Under the pieces are notes generated by a model. That model was not told where the DNA came from. It saw only the letters and a list, made by a program, of their open reading frames with translations, and did no database searches. Of a DNA stretch of 64,000 nt, positions 1 to 12,124 are shown one piece after another; within the stretch, counting starts at the first letter, position 1, and each line of letters starts with the position of its first letter. The stretch lies in NCBI GenBank assembly GCA_029721515.1, contig CM056559.1, forward strand, positions 4,217,001 through 4,281,000, given 5' to 3'. This DNA is from Synanceia verrucosa. Taxonomy: Eukaryota > Chordata > Actinopteri > Perciformes > Synanceiidae. Both the position numbers and the translations under genes were made by a program.

Positions 1-2498
1 TATCCCCTTTGCCCATGTTTCCATTCCTGCAAAGACAATTTGAGTTTACCACCAGATGCTGAAATGGATCATTTGTTTTAACCTAAACTAATCGTGCCAC
101 GATTACCGTCGCATTTTTTTGTGCAATTATGTGTTTTTAACTAATAATCAATCAGATAATTTCCCATTATTGTCCTCAGAACATCTGCTCATTGATGGAT
201 CCAGGGTGGAGGCGTTCATTAGGAAGGTTGTTAGCTGTGACCCACATCCATCCTCGTCCACTTCTCAAGTGACACGACATATCAGTCAAACTGGCTCCCA
301 GAGACATTTGTGCTAAAATGAAGTTGAATAATTTCCTCTATTAATATATAAAACACAAGCTATGAGCTTGCTGTAAGAAAGACAAACACTAAGCTGTTCA
401 TTAAGGATTGATGTGATCACTTTAAAATCTCAAGTGCTGCACCCTTTACCAACACCATCCTCTAATGTTTCCTGTAAAAGATTAAGCTCTTTTATCCCCA
501 GTTTATAGTGAGCAGAAAGTGCTGCAGTGCTGTTGTTTTTCTGTAGATAAAAGAACAGCTGAGGATCAATAGGTGGTCCCCAAATGGAGAGGGTGATATC
601 TCTGAGACAATCAGGAGTGTGTACGACAGCAGCAGTCACTCTGGGGGTTTGCAGACACATTCCAGCAGAGACATTTTCTGCATTTTAATTGCTTGTAACT
701 AAGGTGCAATTCGAATGCAAACTATGAATCAGATGCAGACAGTGACAGAACACGTAGTTTGGGCGAAGCTGCATCTGTCTGCATGAACGTGTCTGGGGGA
801 GGAAGAGGAAAGTGTTTTTAATTGTGTGGCAGGTCAGAGGTTCAGGTAGCAACATCACTCATGATCAGATCTGAGTGGTATTCGGGGAGCTCTTAGCTGG
901 ATATCTTTCATGGCTGAGTATCCCCTTACTGGGTTTGGGTCTCTGTGTGGGGATGATTAGGAGCTGGAGGTGGGGGGAGGCGGTGAGCGGCGGGCGGGGT
1001 GATGTGCGAAGGGGTGATTAATGTAGATGTCAGTAGCGGCCCTCCCTCTTCTGCACCCTCCCCAGCATCCGTAATGACACCTGGGGAAGGCAGAATGGGT
1101 CTACCTGCAGCCCAGGCTCCCTCAGCAGGGCATGATTCTTCCCCATGATCCTCCTCTGTCAGCAGTGCTGTCACTGGGCTCGGATCAGGCCCTTATTAAT
1201 GGGCCTCTATGTCAAACATAGATATTAAGCTGTGCTCTGCTCCACACTATCCTCTGCAATAACACCCACATAGGCACACACGCTGACATGGCTGCTTCTA
1301 TACAATACAGTGACAAGACACAAACCCACAGCACAGCACACTCTCATAACTCATAAACACATCACTTCATGCACATTAACATTCTCTGAAATATTACTAT
1401 CTTATTTAGCAAGTTTGTACAGATTCACTTTCAGCATGACAAAGAGTTCATAGATCTATTAGATATCTACTCGCACTCTTTAACCCAATAGCACATTAAG
1501 CTAAAATAGTGACAAACCTCTCACTATGATGCATCATCCAACAATGCAAATCACCCCACTCAGAAAAGGGTTATAAGGCCACTGAGGAAGGATTAAAGTG
1601 GGTAACAGGCTGAACACGAATAAACCTAAAGTGCTGGCAGAGCCTCAGCAGCTTCGACTGCTTTTGCTATTTAGGCTTGTGGCTTTAATATGATACATAG
1701 AACAGGGAGACATTTATAAGAACCCACACTTGGAGACATAACACAGCTGATCAGGGTTTATTCGTGGCAATAAAACATTTAATGGAAGTCAGTGCGACAC
1801 GTGTTGAATTGTGTACTCTGTGATACTCCCTTAGAGGACGCTGGACAGATGGAGGAAGTATGGAGGACACGACACCTGAGCTCGCTGTGGAGAGAGGCTT
1901 CTATCAGCAGGACATGAACTCTGGATGTAATGCATCTCCCCATCTTTCTCTGCGTTCACTGAAAGGCGCGGTGAGTGAGACAGGGGCAGCCTATCAAATG
2001 TTGCAAAACTGGGGATTACTGTATAGAAATTCTTGCTTTTCACATCAAGTTCAGCTTTGTCATTTCCCGTTCACCTCACCACCTTTCTTTCTTGTCCAGT
2101 GAAGTGCTGAATAAACTATCAGTGTAATTTTGTCTGCGCTTTTTAGCCAACATGCAGCAACTATGAGTTAAATATATGGGAAACAATAGAGCACATTCAT
2201 GTGTACCCATGGTAACTACAGGAATATGTAGAAATGGAACTGCTTTCTAGGATAGTAATGGAAAAAAACCTTAAAGCCCCTGAAAAATTGAGATTGCTCT
2301 ATTAAATATTCATAACTAAATAAGCAGTAATCAAAGTTAAAGTTCTGAGGAGAAAAACATCCTTAGATATTTCAGATTTGATCAGATTTGATGGATAGCA
2401 GCACGGCAACATAAGCAAATAACCCCACAACTTTTATATTTGATCCAAATGTTGCTAAAGTGACTGGTGTGCACAAATACAAGACATGAGCCCATGTA
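1..2498. other. unique non-coding sequence, no gene seen
   Basis: Open frames here are at most about 80 codons and resemble no family I know. A short G-rich patch lies at 961-1004. The stretch 1060-1230 has balanced composition and an ATTAAT-type core (CTTATTAATGGGCC) that could be regulatory, but nothing proves it. No repeat with recognisable ends was found. Confidence 0.5.
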
Positions 2499-2502
2499 TG
2501 AA

Positions 2503-2705
2503 CTCTTTGAGTGCCATTGACGTATTTCGACATCATTTAAAATCCAGTGCTTGAATGCCATCGATGTAATAATACGTCAAAAAATATGTTTATTTTAGGC
2601 AGCAGGTCACTGATCACGGTCTCCTGCGGCCTTTGAGTTATTTTGGGGATTCTGGGAGATTTGGTCGGAGCATAAAGAGACGATATACACCACAGAGATC
2701 AAAGC
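2503..2705 (+). mobile_element. piggyBac-like MITE, right-truncated copy
   Basis: The left end starts with the 14-bp terminus CTCTTTGAGTGCCA, preceded by TGAA, one base from the TTAA target site of intact copies. The second TIR-like repeat (GCTTGAATGCCATCGACGTA) follows about 45 bp inside. Homology to the family continues through the TTTTGGGGATTCTGGGAGAT block and stops abruptly in CAGAGATCAAAGC at 2705. The right half and right terminus are missing, so this copy cannot be mobile. No protein is encoded. Confidence 0.85.
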
Positions 2706-3919
2706 TAAATCACAACCAACTTTAGCAGCACTTAAGCCTTGAGACATACAGTAAGATAACGTCATGTGTTTTCAGAAATCAGAGAACAATGAGTGTCTTT
2801 ATGTATGTAGAATGGACAGAAATATGACGATGCTGCAGTAAAAGAAAAACAGAGCAACAACAATCTAGTTCATCCTCCATATTTCTTGCAGGAGATGAAT
2901 TTTTACATTTATTCCAGTGAGCAGGTGGTAACATCAGCATGTTTCCCCTGAAAAGGCCGTTCCAAAGAATCCACTAACAAACTCACAAATGCCAAAAGAG
3001 AAGTTCAGCTGCAAGGAGTCCAAAGTAAACTTTAGGGGCGATCCTTCCTACATTTTTTATGTCAGCCTCTCTTTTCCTCCCACTCTTATTAGATATTCCA
3101 GGAATTTTCCCTGTCTAGGTGAAAAACCCACTCCCAGAATCCTGAGAGCTGAGGCTAATTAGCTGGCCTACTTTTTCCTCAACACGGCCGCTTAATCTGC
3201 CTCTGTGGAAACTCATCGTGACTGTCATCCCCCACCTACAGGGCAGACCTTGATAACAGGGTGCTAGTCACTGTCATGACAGAACAGGGTAAACAGCTCG
3301 GTCCAGTGAGCGATGGGCAGCAGCTGCTAATGAGTGAGAAGCAAATACTCGAGCTGTGACGAGTCAGAAGGGAGAGATGAGAGGAAGGGAGGACAAGAGC
3401 TGCTTAAGTATCTCTCCAACCTCCTTATCAGTGAGGACATTGTCCTTCCTCTCTCCAGTCCTCCTCCTCCTCCTCCTCCTCCTCAGAATCCACAGCTACA
3501 GACATCATTAGCAAGGCTCTGAGAAGGCTCCGTTTCCTCTGGCTGTTAAATCCCTTCGTCCTGCACAACTGACCCGGCTATGAAGACTCATGACGCTGGT
3601 TTCATATTTGGAGAGTGTGTCAATCGTCCACACAGCAGTTTCTGTTGAAATGGGAAGTGATTTATTTTCACTAGTCCTGCAGGGAAATCTGAAAAACTCA
3701 GTTTTTATCACAAATATCCAAGTAACCCAAATAAGCAGCGATATTTAAGCTATTAACATCATGTATTCACAGCCACTTCCTTCTCCCTCATTAAAAACAT
3801 TTTTGCAATAAATTGCCATGTCTCTCAGAGACTTGGCATGAGCGTCCTTAATCAAGGCACAGGAATTTATAAGTGCTGTCGGGGAGAATAAACTTTACAA
3901 GACAGAGCAATCAGCACAT
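2706..3919. other. unique non-coding sequence
   Basis: No gene seen. It contains a (TCC)n microsatellite near 3459. The stretch 3100-3310 is of mixed composition with a GCTAATTAGC palindrome and is a possible regulatory island by appearance only. Confidence 0.45.
3459..3484. repeat. (TCC)n trinucleotide microsatellite
   Basis: About nine consecutive TCC units. They create a run of prolines in one forward frame, which is an artefact of the repeat and not coding evidence. Confidence 0.9.
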
Positions 3920-3923
3920 TTAA

Positions 3924-4252
3924 CCCACTGACGTAATAATACATGGTTTTTCAGCAGCAGGTCGCCGATTGTGGCCTCCTGCAGCCTCCTGCAGCCTGTG
4001 AGTAATTTTGGGGCTTCTGGGAGATGCAGTCAGAGCATAAAGAGACGGTATACGACACAGAGATCAAAACAAGACGTGGAAACGATCGAGATTAGAGAGC
4101 AAAACAAACAGAATCTGGACAAAAAGTGGTGATTTTGGTGAAAGTGTCCTCTACTCTACCTCTGATAAAACAAGAACGGGAACGGGAAATAATGGGAAAT
4201 AATGCTGGTACAAGGCACTTTGTGTTTTATAAAACATCTCGCACTCAAAGAG
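3924..4252 (+). mobile_element. piggyBac-like MITE, short 329-bp form with both TTAA sites
   Basis: Flanked by TTAA at 3920-3923 and 4253-4256. The right end (GCACTCAAAGAG) is the normal terminus. The left end reads CCCACTGACGTAATAATACA directly after TTAA, which matches the internal TIR-like repeat of other copies, so about 50 bp of the usual outer left end is absent. A small tandem duplication (CCTCCTGCAG twice) lies at 3981-4000. The body carries the family blocks AGTAATTTTGGGGCTTCTGG, GATTAGAGAGC and GGTGATTTTGGTGAAAGTG. Part of the right arm (the ATGAAATAGAGAGTCTCTTC block and following) is also missing. It is non-coding. Confidence 0.85.
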
Positions 4253-4256
4253 TTAA

Positions 4257-6284
4257 ATATATCTGAGATGGACTGTGTAATTAAAAATTCCATTATTAAC
4301 CTGCTGAGCTTATCACATGATTTAATTTGTGTATAAAACAGTATATTCATGGTATATTTACAACTCTAGTGTTTATTTTGGTGAGAATGAGATTCTATTG
4401 GACTGGGTGTCATATCAGTTAGCATCGTTAGCATGATTGGTAGCACTGTGCCTCATGCCAGCATTGTCGCACTTAAATTAGCACACATGTGTTTGCACAT
4501 ATGTGATTGCATCTGCATTACTGCTCTCAAGCCTTGTAGCTTACACTGTAAATTAATGAATATTTTCACAAGGATTAGCTTATTAGCTGTGGTAAATATT
4601 CTGTATTCTTTGTTAGAAGAAGCAGAGTGGGTGTGAGTATGAACTAAGAGTTTAATTAAACCTCCTTCTGTGGTCGTGGCATGTGATCAATAAACAGTAT
4701 TTAAGGATTGCTACACGATCCAATTGCTGGAAATCAAGCAATTTATTTTCCATGCTAGCAGGTAGCAAATGTGCAGCAGTGAAAATAATACAAAGATAGT
4801 ATCTCTCTATTAAATCCCATGTTTATAGTATTCAATTGCATTATATATTGGATGGCATTATAGCGTATAGAGTCAACAGTGGCTCCAATGCCAGAAGTGA
4901 ATTTCCCATCCATTTACTCCACGGACATTTCTCTAATATAAACAGCTTTAAGCATAGAACCAAGCCACCAGCTATAAGATGAATAGTGACCATAAAACAT
5001 TTGATCTGGAGCTCAGAAATACATGGCAAAATGTGAGAAGGTACAATACTGTATACAAAATTATTTAAAGAATGAAAGAGCTGATTATCCCATAAACCAT
5101 TGCAAATGGTGACCCACAAAAATCCCAAAATAGTTAAACTAACCTTTGTTGATCTGAACTTAAAACAGATTCAACTGCATGCCTTATTTCTCACCTCAAA
5201 TATCAGAGAAACATTTCTATTTTCATAATACAGGAGAAAATTTCCAAACAATTCGGTGTAAATTTAAACACTCAGCATTATATTTGTTGCAGCTAAAGCC
5301 AATTTGCAGGGAATATAAATGTGTATAAAATAAACTCAGCTTTTATCTAGTGAAAAGCTGTTTCTCTTTTGCATATAGAGTCGAGATCACACTCGAAATG
5401 TGTCGCCCATTACACTCTCAACTATGCACTCACTTTTGGAGCAGAGCCCAGAATGAAAACTGCTCCTCTCGATGCTTCTCCCGTCCCTTTGAAACCTTTT
5501 TAATCTCCCTCTGCAAACTGTAAACATGACTAGAAAAACAATATTACCCCCTCGTGTCCTTTATATTATCTGCTTTGCTCCTCACCTTCACTCAGGTGTT
5601 TGGAGGAGGAAAGCATTAATCTCAATTTTCAGATTTGGTAACCCTGTGGCCTGGGACAATTTGAACATCTGTTGTCCCTTATTGTCAGAAACTAAACTGT
5701 GTTACACCCTACAGCTCCAGCTACACTACCCAGTACAACTTACTGTAGTTGTGAATGAAGAAGAAACACCCATAATCAGAATTTTAGACATTTAGTCTCT
5801 AAAAAAGTTGCTACACTATATTTATCCCTCACTTATCAATTGTAAACACTGCACTGAATAAAACACATGGACTTGAAGTATTCCACTCAAACAGACAGCC
5901 CTGCCCCTGTATGCTGAGTGCTATCGACAAAATCAATTGTAGGCAGCGCTCATCAGAGGTTCAAACTCAATTGCCCCCCCAAATGGAAAGAGATTTAGAG
6001 CCTGAGGTCAGAGTCGATCCCAAATGACACATTAGAGCACCCCATCCCCGTGCTCGACCAGGGACACTGTGACCCTTTTGGGAGCGACATGCAGTATATC
6101 CAGACAGTGGGGGCCCCAGGCACCCCAACTGCCATAAATGCTGCAATGTCACCAAAGTGACCTGAGTGATGGTGCGACACATGATGCCGGATATGACCAC
6201 ACTGGCCTAGAATTATCTTTTGGCGTGAACTCGCACACATGCCAACAAGAAACAATAAATCCTTACAAGCAGCAGAGGATGACG
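4257..6284. other. AT-rich unique sequence, no gene seen
   Basis: Small open frames only (under about 100 codons on either strand), with no domain. The part 5880-6250 is less AT-rich and has no low-complexity runs; it could be a conserved non-coding block, but I cannot test this. Confidence 0.45.
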
Positions 6285-6288
6285 TTAA

Positions 6289-7166
6289 ACTCCTTGACAT
6301 ATTTCAACGTTGTTTAAAATCAACGTAATAATACATCAAAGTGTTTTTTCAACAACAGATCACTGATCGCTGATCACAGTCTCACGCAGCCTGTGAGTAA
6401 TTTTGGGGCTTCTAGGAAATGTAGTCAGAGCATAAAGCAGGCTGTTCTCATCCAATATTTGTACAAATTACTGCGAAAAGTATTGCACTCTAATTCATAT
6501 ATAACCCACATAATTGAGAGCCAGAGTTGTGATCAGGCAGACATTCCTTACATTCTCAGTGGAAAAAGCAATATTTTAAGATTATGAGTTCAAATGTGTT
6601 TTAATAACATTTCTAGCGGGAAATATGCATTTTCTTTCCGTAACCCTAACCCAAACCATCACAAGAAATGTTGTCAAAGCATATTTCAATGCATAAACTT
6701 TATTAAAATTTTGCAGTTTCCAATGAGAATGAAAGGAATATCCACCATTTTTAAGGCTCTCGCTTTGGGGCTCACACATGTCCACTGATTGCTCATGTTG
6801 GTCATTCTTAGAGACATGCACAAAAATCTGTGTCTAACCGTTTCATGAGACTACATTGCATAGAGAGATGGTATACGCCATGAAAATCAAAGCAGGAAGT
6901 GGAGATGATCGAGATTAGAGAGCACAACAGACAGATTCTGGACAAAAGGTGGTGATTTTGGTGAAAGTGTCCTCTACTCTACCTCTGATAAAACAATGGA
7001 ATGGAACAAGGTAAAAACAAACATTTTTTCATGATGAAATAGAGAGTCTCTTCTTTCATTTGATCTATTCAGTGTTTTCAGAGTCATAGTACAAAATATT
7101 CTGTGGGTCTTAAAATATCTTGAAAAATGGCAAAAAAGGCATGTTCTGTTGCTGGCACTCAATGAG
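6289..7166 (+). mobile_element. piggyBac-like MITE split by a nested insertion
   Basis: TTAA flanks at 6285-6288 and 7167-7170. The left arm (6289-6437) is degraded at the terminus but keeps TTTAAAATCAACGTAATAAT and AGTAATTTTGGGGCTTCTAG. It breaks after GCATAAAG and resumes at 6858 with GCATAGAGAGATGGTATAC, exactly where the consensus continues. The right arm keeps GATTAGAGAGC and GATGAAATAGAGAGTCTC and ends in TGGCACTCAATGAG at 7166. Without the insert and its 8-bp duplication the element is about 450 bp, typical of the family. Confidence 0.9.
6438..6857. mobile_element. 420-bp TIR element nested in a piggyBac-like MITE
   Basis: The insert is flanked by GCATAAAG (6430-6437) and GCATAGAG (6858-6865), an 8-bp target duplication with one mismatch whose extent is confirmed by the uninterrupted MITE copies. 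It begins CAGGCTGTTCTCATCC and ends TTTCATGAGACTACATT, so TCTCAT appears in inverted orientation near both ends. It contains CGTAACCCTAACCCAAACC. Eight-base duplications fit hAT, P or Zisupton elements; I recall similar sequence as a fish repeat but cannot assign a superfamily. No transposase is encoded. Confidence 0.8.
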
Positions 7167-7170
7167 TTAA

Positions 7171-9016
7171 GGATGGCAACAAGCTTTTCCTCTGAGTTCA
7201 AAATCTACTGTATGTTGAAGCCCCTTACTGAAAGAGAGATTCATTTCATTTGTAAATGACAGTTGAGTTGTTTCATGACAAGAGGCTGCATCATCAGCTG
7301 TATCATTCAGGCTAATCTCACCTCAAACCTCTGATCTGGTGGTAAAACAATGGCGGCCTGTAAGTGGATTCCACAGGGTGTAAGTGGATTCCACAGCGAG
7401 CAAGTTTTCACAGCTCCCCCTAACCTGTGACCTCTTTCTGTGTTTACGAACTGTCTCCCACAAATAATCCTAACCTTCCTCAGCTGAATGGATTACACAG
7501 ACACAGTATGGATCATCACAGTCACCTCAGGCCCTAATGAAACTGGGCTCGTGCACCTGACATTTCCATCCCCCAGGGCCGAGCCTCGCACGGCCACATC
7601 CTCATACCCTGGCCTTGCCACTTCACACTAATTGCTGCCTCATAAGCAAGCACCACAGCAACAAATCCAGTTAACGACAGTGGCATATTGATCGCTGGCA
7701 GGCAGCACCTCTGTCCCTAGGTGTGGGAGGAGGAGCACCGTGGCTTTTACAACCTGAGGGATAGCCTGCACCCAATAAAGAGCAGGTCCCTGTGACAAAA
7801 TAAAAACCAAAAGAGGGTCAGAGTGATACAATTACCGCTCAGCAGCTCTGACCCGAACTGTAGGTGAACAATAGACTGCAGGATGATGGTGGGTGTGGGG
7901 GGTGGAGAAGAGGGGGCCTCATTATAGAGGTAGGCCAGGAGACCGGTTCAATTTGCTCCATTAATGAGCGCTGAAGAAGCACTTTCACGCCGTCCCAGCA
8001 GAGCCATTACAGACCCAGTTTGAGCGCTAGAGAAGACTTCGCACCGTGCCACAAATACTAGCAGCAACAGTGGGACATTAAGCCAAACAGATGTGAAAGC
8101 TATGAATACACAAAGGCTACAGCTTATGAATCCATGATGTCATCAATACAAAACTGCTGCCTTGGTACTTCTTAATGCTTTATGGTCACATGGCACGTTA
8201 ATCATAATTTCACTTTATTTATGGTGTTTTATTTAGTTTTAAATATTGTAAATGACATGCGTTGACTGCTACTGCACAACTTTAGCTGCTTTACAACAGG
8301 GTTTCTAATTGGAGAAGGAAACAGAGCAAACATATTAGTCCAACTACTCATTTACATACTTAAAAGGCATGAAGAAAAAACAACGCTGCATTTTCTTGTG
8401 ATCTATTTATGCGTCAGAGCACAGTAAAAGGTGAAAGAATGAGGCCAAACAAAGAGAAGCTTAGTAAGACTGCATTTCTACTGAAATCTAACATCCATCA
8501 AAGATGTTATTTTTCACACACACTGCAGACTGAACATTGACTGAAGCTGGTAAACATCAAAGTCTTGAGCAGTCGTCAAAGAGCGTTTTGGCACATTCCA
8601 TAATCTGTTTTAATGCAGCACTAAATTACTGTTTTCCATCGCCTTTGTTGTCTAATCTGGCTTACTTTCAACTCACACTGTATCATACGGCCTCTTCCTC
8701 CAAGAGTAGCTCTTTCTGTGGTTCTAAGCTCTTACAACAGACAGTGGATGTTCACTCTGGTTTATCCCAGCCACATCACAAATTCTGTCTCAAACATTTG
8801 TTTTACTATAGCAACTGAATCCACAGTATATTCACATTTCCACCAGCTGTCGAAAAGAAGTTCACTTAAAATACAGCAGTGGATCCTTCTGCTGAACTGT
8901 CCTACAAGTGACCATTACAGTATAAATACAGCTATTAATAAATGATGAATTCATTATTTTCTTTTATTAATCAATGCAAATGAGTTAGAAAAAGAAGAAG
9001 ATAAAGAATTCCTTTA
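7171..9016. other. unique non-coding sequence
   Basis: No gene seen. It holds a 20-bp tandem duplication near 7359. The stretch 7540-7660 is GC-richer than its surroundings. Open frames up to 93 codons have no recognisable domain. Confidence 0.45.
7359..7398. repeat. 20-bp tandem duplication
   Basis: TGTAAGTGGATTCCACAG occurs twice in direct succession with a 20-bp period. The unit includes TGGATTCCA, an imperfect palindrome. Confidence 0.85.
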
Positions 9017-9020
9017 TTAA

Positions 9021-9457
9021 CTCTTTGAGTACCAGCTGTTTTATAAAACAGAAAGTGCCTTGTTCCAGTGTTTTGGCCCATTTTGAGTCATATTTCAAGA
9101 CCCACAGAATTTTTTGTACTATGACTATGAAAACACTGAATCACTCAAATGAAAGAAGAGACTCTCTATGTCATCATGAAAAAAATGTTTGTTTTTACCT
9201 TGTTCCATTCTTGTTTGATTAGAGGTAAACATTTTCACCAAAATCACCACTTTCTATCCAGAATCCATCTGTTGTGCTCTCTAATCTCAATCATCTCCAC
9301 TTCCTGTTTTGATCTCTGTGGTGTATACCATCTCTTTATTCTACGACTACATCTCCCAGATGCCCCAGAATTCCTCACAGGCTGCGGGAGACTGTGATCC
9401 CACTGCCGCAAAACCACTTTGAGGTATTATTATGTCAATTGCACTCAAGCGTTGGAT
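9021..9457 (-). mobile_element. piggyBac-like MITE, reverse orientation, one end lost
   Basis: TTAA at 9017-9020 is followed by CTCTTTGAGTACCAGC, the family's right terminus read in reverse, with one change from GTGCCA. The element then runs through GAGACTCTCTATGTCATCAT, GCTCTCTAATCTC and CCAGAATTCCTCACAGGCTG to GCACTCAAGCGTTGGATT at 9457. The last ~45 bp, including the outer left TIR, are missing. A tRNA-SINE begins exactly at the break. Confidence 0.88.
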
Positions 9458-9641
9458 TGGTTAGAAGGCACCCTGACCAATTGGGGGTTCGTTGCCTTGC
9501 TCAAGGGCACCTCGGCAGTGCCCAGGAGGAGGAACTGGCAGCTCTCCAGCTACCAGTCCACTCTCCAGACTTGGTCCTACCTGGACTTGAACCAGTGACC
9601 CTCCAGTTCCCAGCCCAAATCACATCAGACTGAGCCACTCA
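9458..9641 (-). mobile_element. tRNA-derived SINE
   Basis: Read on the minus strand, the head contains an A box (TGGCTCAGTCTG, complement of 9626-9637) and a perfect B box (GGTTCAAGTCC, complement of 9583-9593), the internal RNA polymerase III promoter of tRNA-derived SINEs. The body includes GAGGTGCCCTTGAGCAAGGC, which I recognise as a common percomorph SINE segment. The 3' end stops at the broken piggyBac-like MITE, with no clear tail or target duplication. It is a repeat and not a functional tRNA gene: no acceptor stem is evident. Confidence 0.8.
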
Positions 9642-9643
9642 CT

Positions 9644-12124
9644 TAGAGGTAGTGCGAGCAGTGCAAAGTAAATGACTACAAGAGAAAGTGTGGAAAACAG
9701 ACATCTGGTTTCACCACTAAACGACATCTGGGCTGATAAAATTAGATGCTGAGTCTCTGTTATTACAACCATCTCTCTGTGAAACAACTCTCCCCTCACA
9801 GCGCTGACCCACAACAAGTCTCTACTGCTGCTGCACAAGCATTTCTGCTCCGCACACTGATTGTATTTGGGACTGTCGTAAAAATTGAGCGATTTCAAGT
9901 TTATGCTGGGTACTGATTAGAAACTTTCACCATCATGAATGTGATATGTATGAATGTGACAGGAAATCATAAAGGAAGTAAATATTGCACAACAGCAGGT
10001 TGGTATTCATTTAGTTTGTTCATACTGTATCAACAGTGACTTGAAGGCACACACAGGATGACCTAAAGTTTGGCATCAATAAACACATAAAGCAAAAAAG
10101 GCTGACGGAAATAGTTATAACGACAATGATGCTTTTTGTGTCTCTTTCCAAAAAAAAAAAAAAACTCATCAGTTTGTGTGCAAATCAATTTAGATGCTAT
10201 ACTTAGTGGGAAGCAGCAATTATGTGGCATGATTTATCAGTGCACGTTTAATTATGTGATATTGTTACACCTCTTTTGTTGACTTTTTGGGAATGAGCTT
10301 AAATATTTGTGCAACACTTGGATGCAAGCATGCCTTTTGGCTGCTTAGACACATTTATGGTTTATCAGGCACCTCAGCAGTAACAATTTGTGTAATCATT
10401 CAAAGCAGCAAATGTTGCCCAAAAGGGTCAAATGTGGAGCTACAGTAAGAGTACTTCTATCTGGGTTTGGCTAAATGTAAAGCCCTAGATTTGCACTTTG
10501 ATTCATCTATTTCCTTGTTTGATTTACAGTTAACACCAAACCAAACAGAAACAGGAACAATGTTACAATACACAACCATAAATTATAAATGTATTCCCTG
10601 CAGGAGTGACTCATAAATCCAGAATGGAGGTAAAAGCAAACAAAGAAAAACTCAAGAAACTCAAGAAGGAAATAAACTGCTCAAGTCTTGCCATGTTCAG
10701 CGTGTAGCCACTGTTGTGGCCGGCGTTTTAGCCTTCTAGGTGGTGAGCAGAATGAGTGTGTGGGCATGCAACCTTGGTTCAACAGCATTATTCAAATTTT
10801 ACTACACTGCTGTGCTGCTGGCCTGGAGACTTTACTGTGTGCCATTAAGATCTAACACATAAAATCGAAAAGGTCATCTCTGCTCTGAGAACGTGAGGTT
10901 ATCATTACAACAGAAGTGATATTGAACATCTACATTTGCTAAAAACAAAAGGATGTGCAAGTTATAAAATGAGAAGCATCAAAATAAATATTCTTTGTCA
11001 CATAATCTGTGATGTCTAAATCAATATATTCATGTTGTCGTTGATTTTCTTCCTCTTGGTTGTATTTTTAGTTGATATTTATTGCTGTGTTTGGAGAAGA
11101 GCCTACAGAACTGGTTTTGTGGTCCTCATTGAGTCGTAGATATTAACTGGAAAATCCATGTCTATAGAGTCTGTGGTGTCCCACAATTACAGCAGATTGT
11201 AATTGTACCCCCACTATCTGCAGGATCAAAAAGGGGATCTAAGAGAAAACAAAAGAGGATGTGTAGGTCAGAAGGGATTGCAACAATTTAAACAAGGTGA
11301 GCAGTTTGAGCTAAGCTTAATGATTTCTGTGAGACAGTGTCATCCAAACACCTCACCGAAAAAAGGATCTGTTTTAATAAGGCCCCTTGTTCTGAAACTA
11401 CCTATTGATTTTCACTGTGGCGGGTTGTGGGGCAGCGACCCGCTCTGGTTCCTGGCTCCCACAAAAGCTAAATTGAGCCATTTAGAACATGGGTCCGTCT
11501 TTAGAGACTCTGGCTCAGCACCGACTCCCCCGGCCAATTTATTTCCATCAGGTGGAACTTTTTCCTGGAGCTGCAGAATTTCACCACAATGGGCCTGAAG
11601 AGCCTGGCACACAATTTCCTGCTTCATTCAGCTGGCCTCTACTGACTTTGGGTCTCACCTCTGTTTTTTAGCTGTTTTATTACAGCTCAACATTAACTCT
11701 GACCCAATACAATGGAGCTCTGTTTCACAATCAAGTAAAAGTTTGTGGAAGAACACTGTATCGCTGCTCCAGCTCCACTCACAGCAGCAGACTGTCAAAT
11801 GCATCAGTATCTACTGCTGAAATGCTCTGACTGGTTGACTTGACAAACAATGCTGGGAGCAAAACAGCCATCGGCACAGAGAGGAACACTGTGACACAGA
11901 AATGATGATGGAGTGCACATGTCACTCAAGCCTCCCCACAAGCACACATACCTTTCATGACACATATAGATGGGTACTGAAAACCAGCCTTTAATTAGTA
12001 CTGGATCCTGATTGGTCACAATGGTAAAGTTTGTCCACTGCTGAAAAACTTTTTTTTTTTGCTGCTCATGCATTCCTTAGCATTGGGAAACTATACTGTG
12101 TATGTTTACAGTCTGTGGACTGTA
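9644..12124. other. unique non-coding sequence
   Basis: No gene seen. Runs of A at 10150-10164 and of T at 12050-12060. A 131-codon forward open frame (11203-11598) and an overlapping 71-codon reverse frame share the GC-richer stretch 11400-11640. Neither resembles a known protein, and openness on both strands argues against coding. Confidence 0.45.

Noticed and set aside
6641..6658. Telomere-like CCTAACCC words
   Set aside because: Only about two imperfect units inside a transposon; not an interstitial telomere array.
9583..9637. Possible tRNA gene (perfect B box, A box)
   Set aside because: No paired acceptor or anticodon stems and a SINE body follows, so it is a tRNA-derived SINE head.
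11203..11598. 131-codon forward frame
   Set aside because: Unrecognised product; the GC-richer half is also open on the other strand, typical of chance openness.
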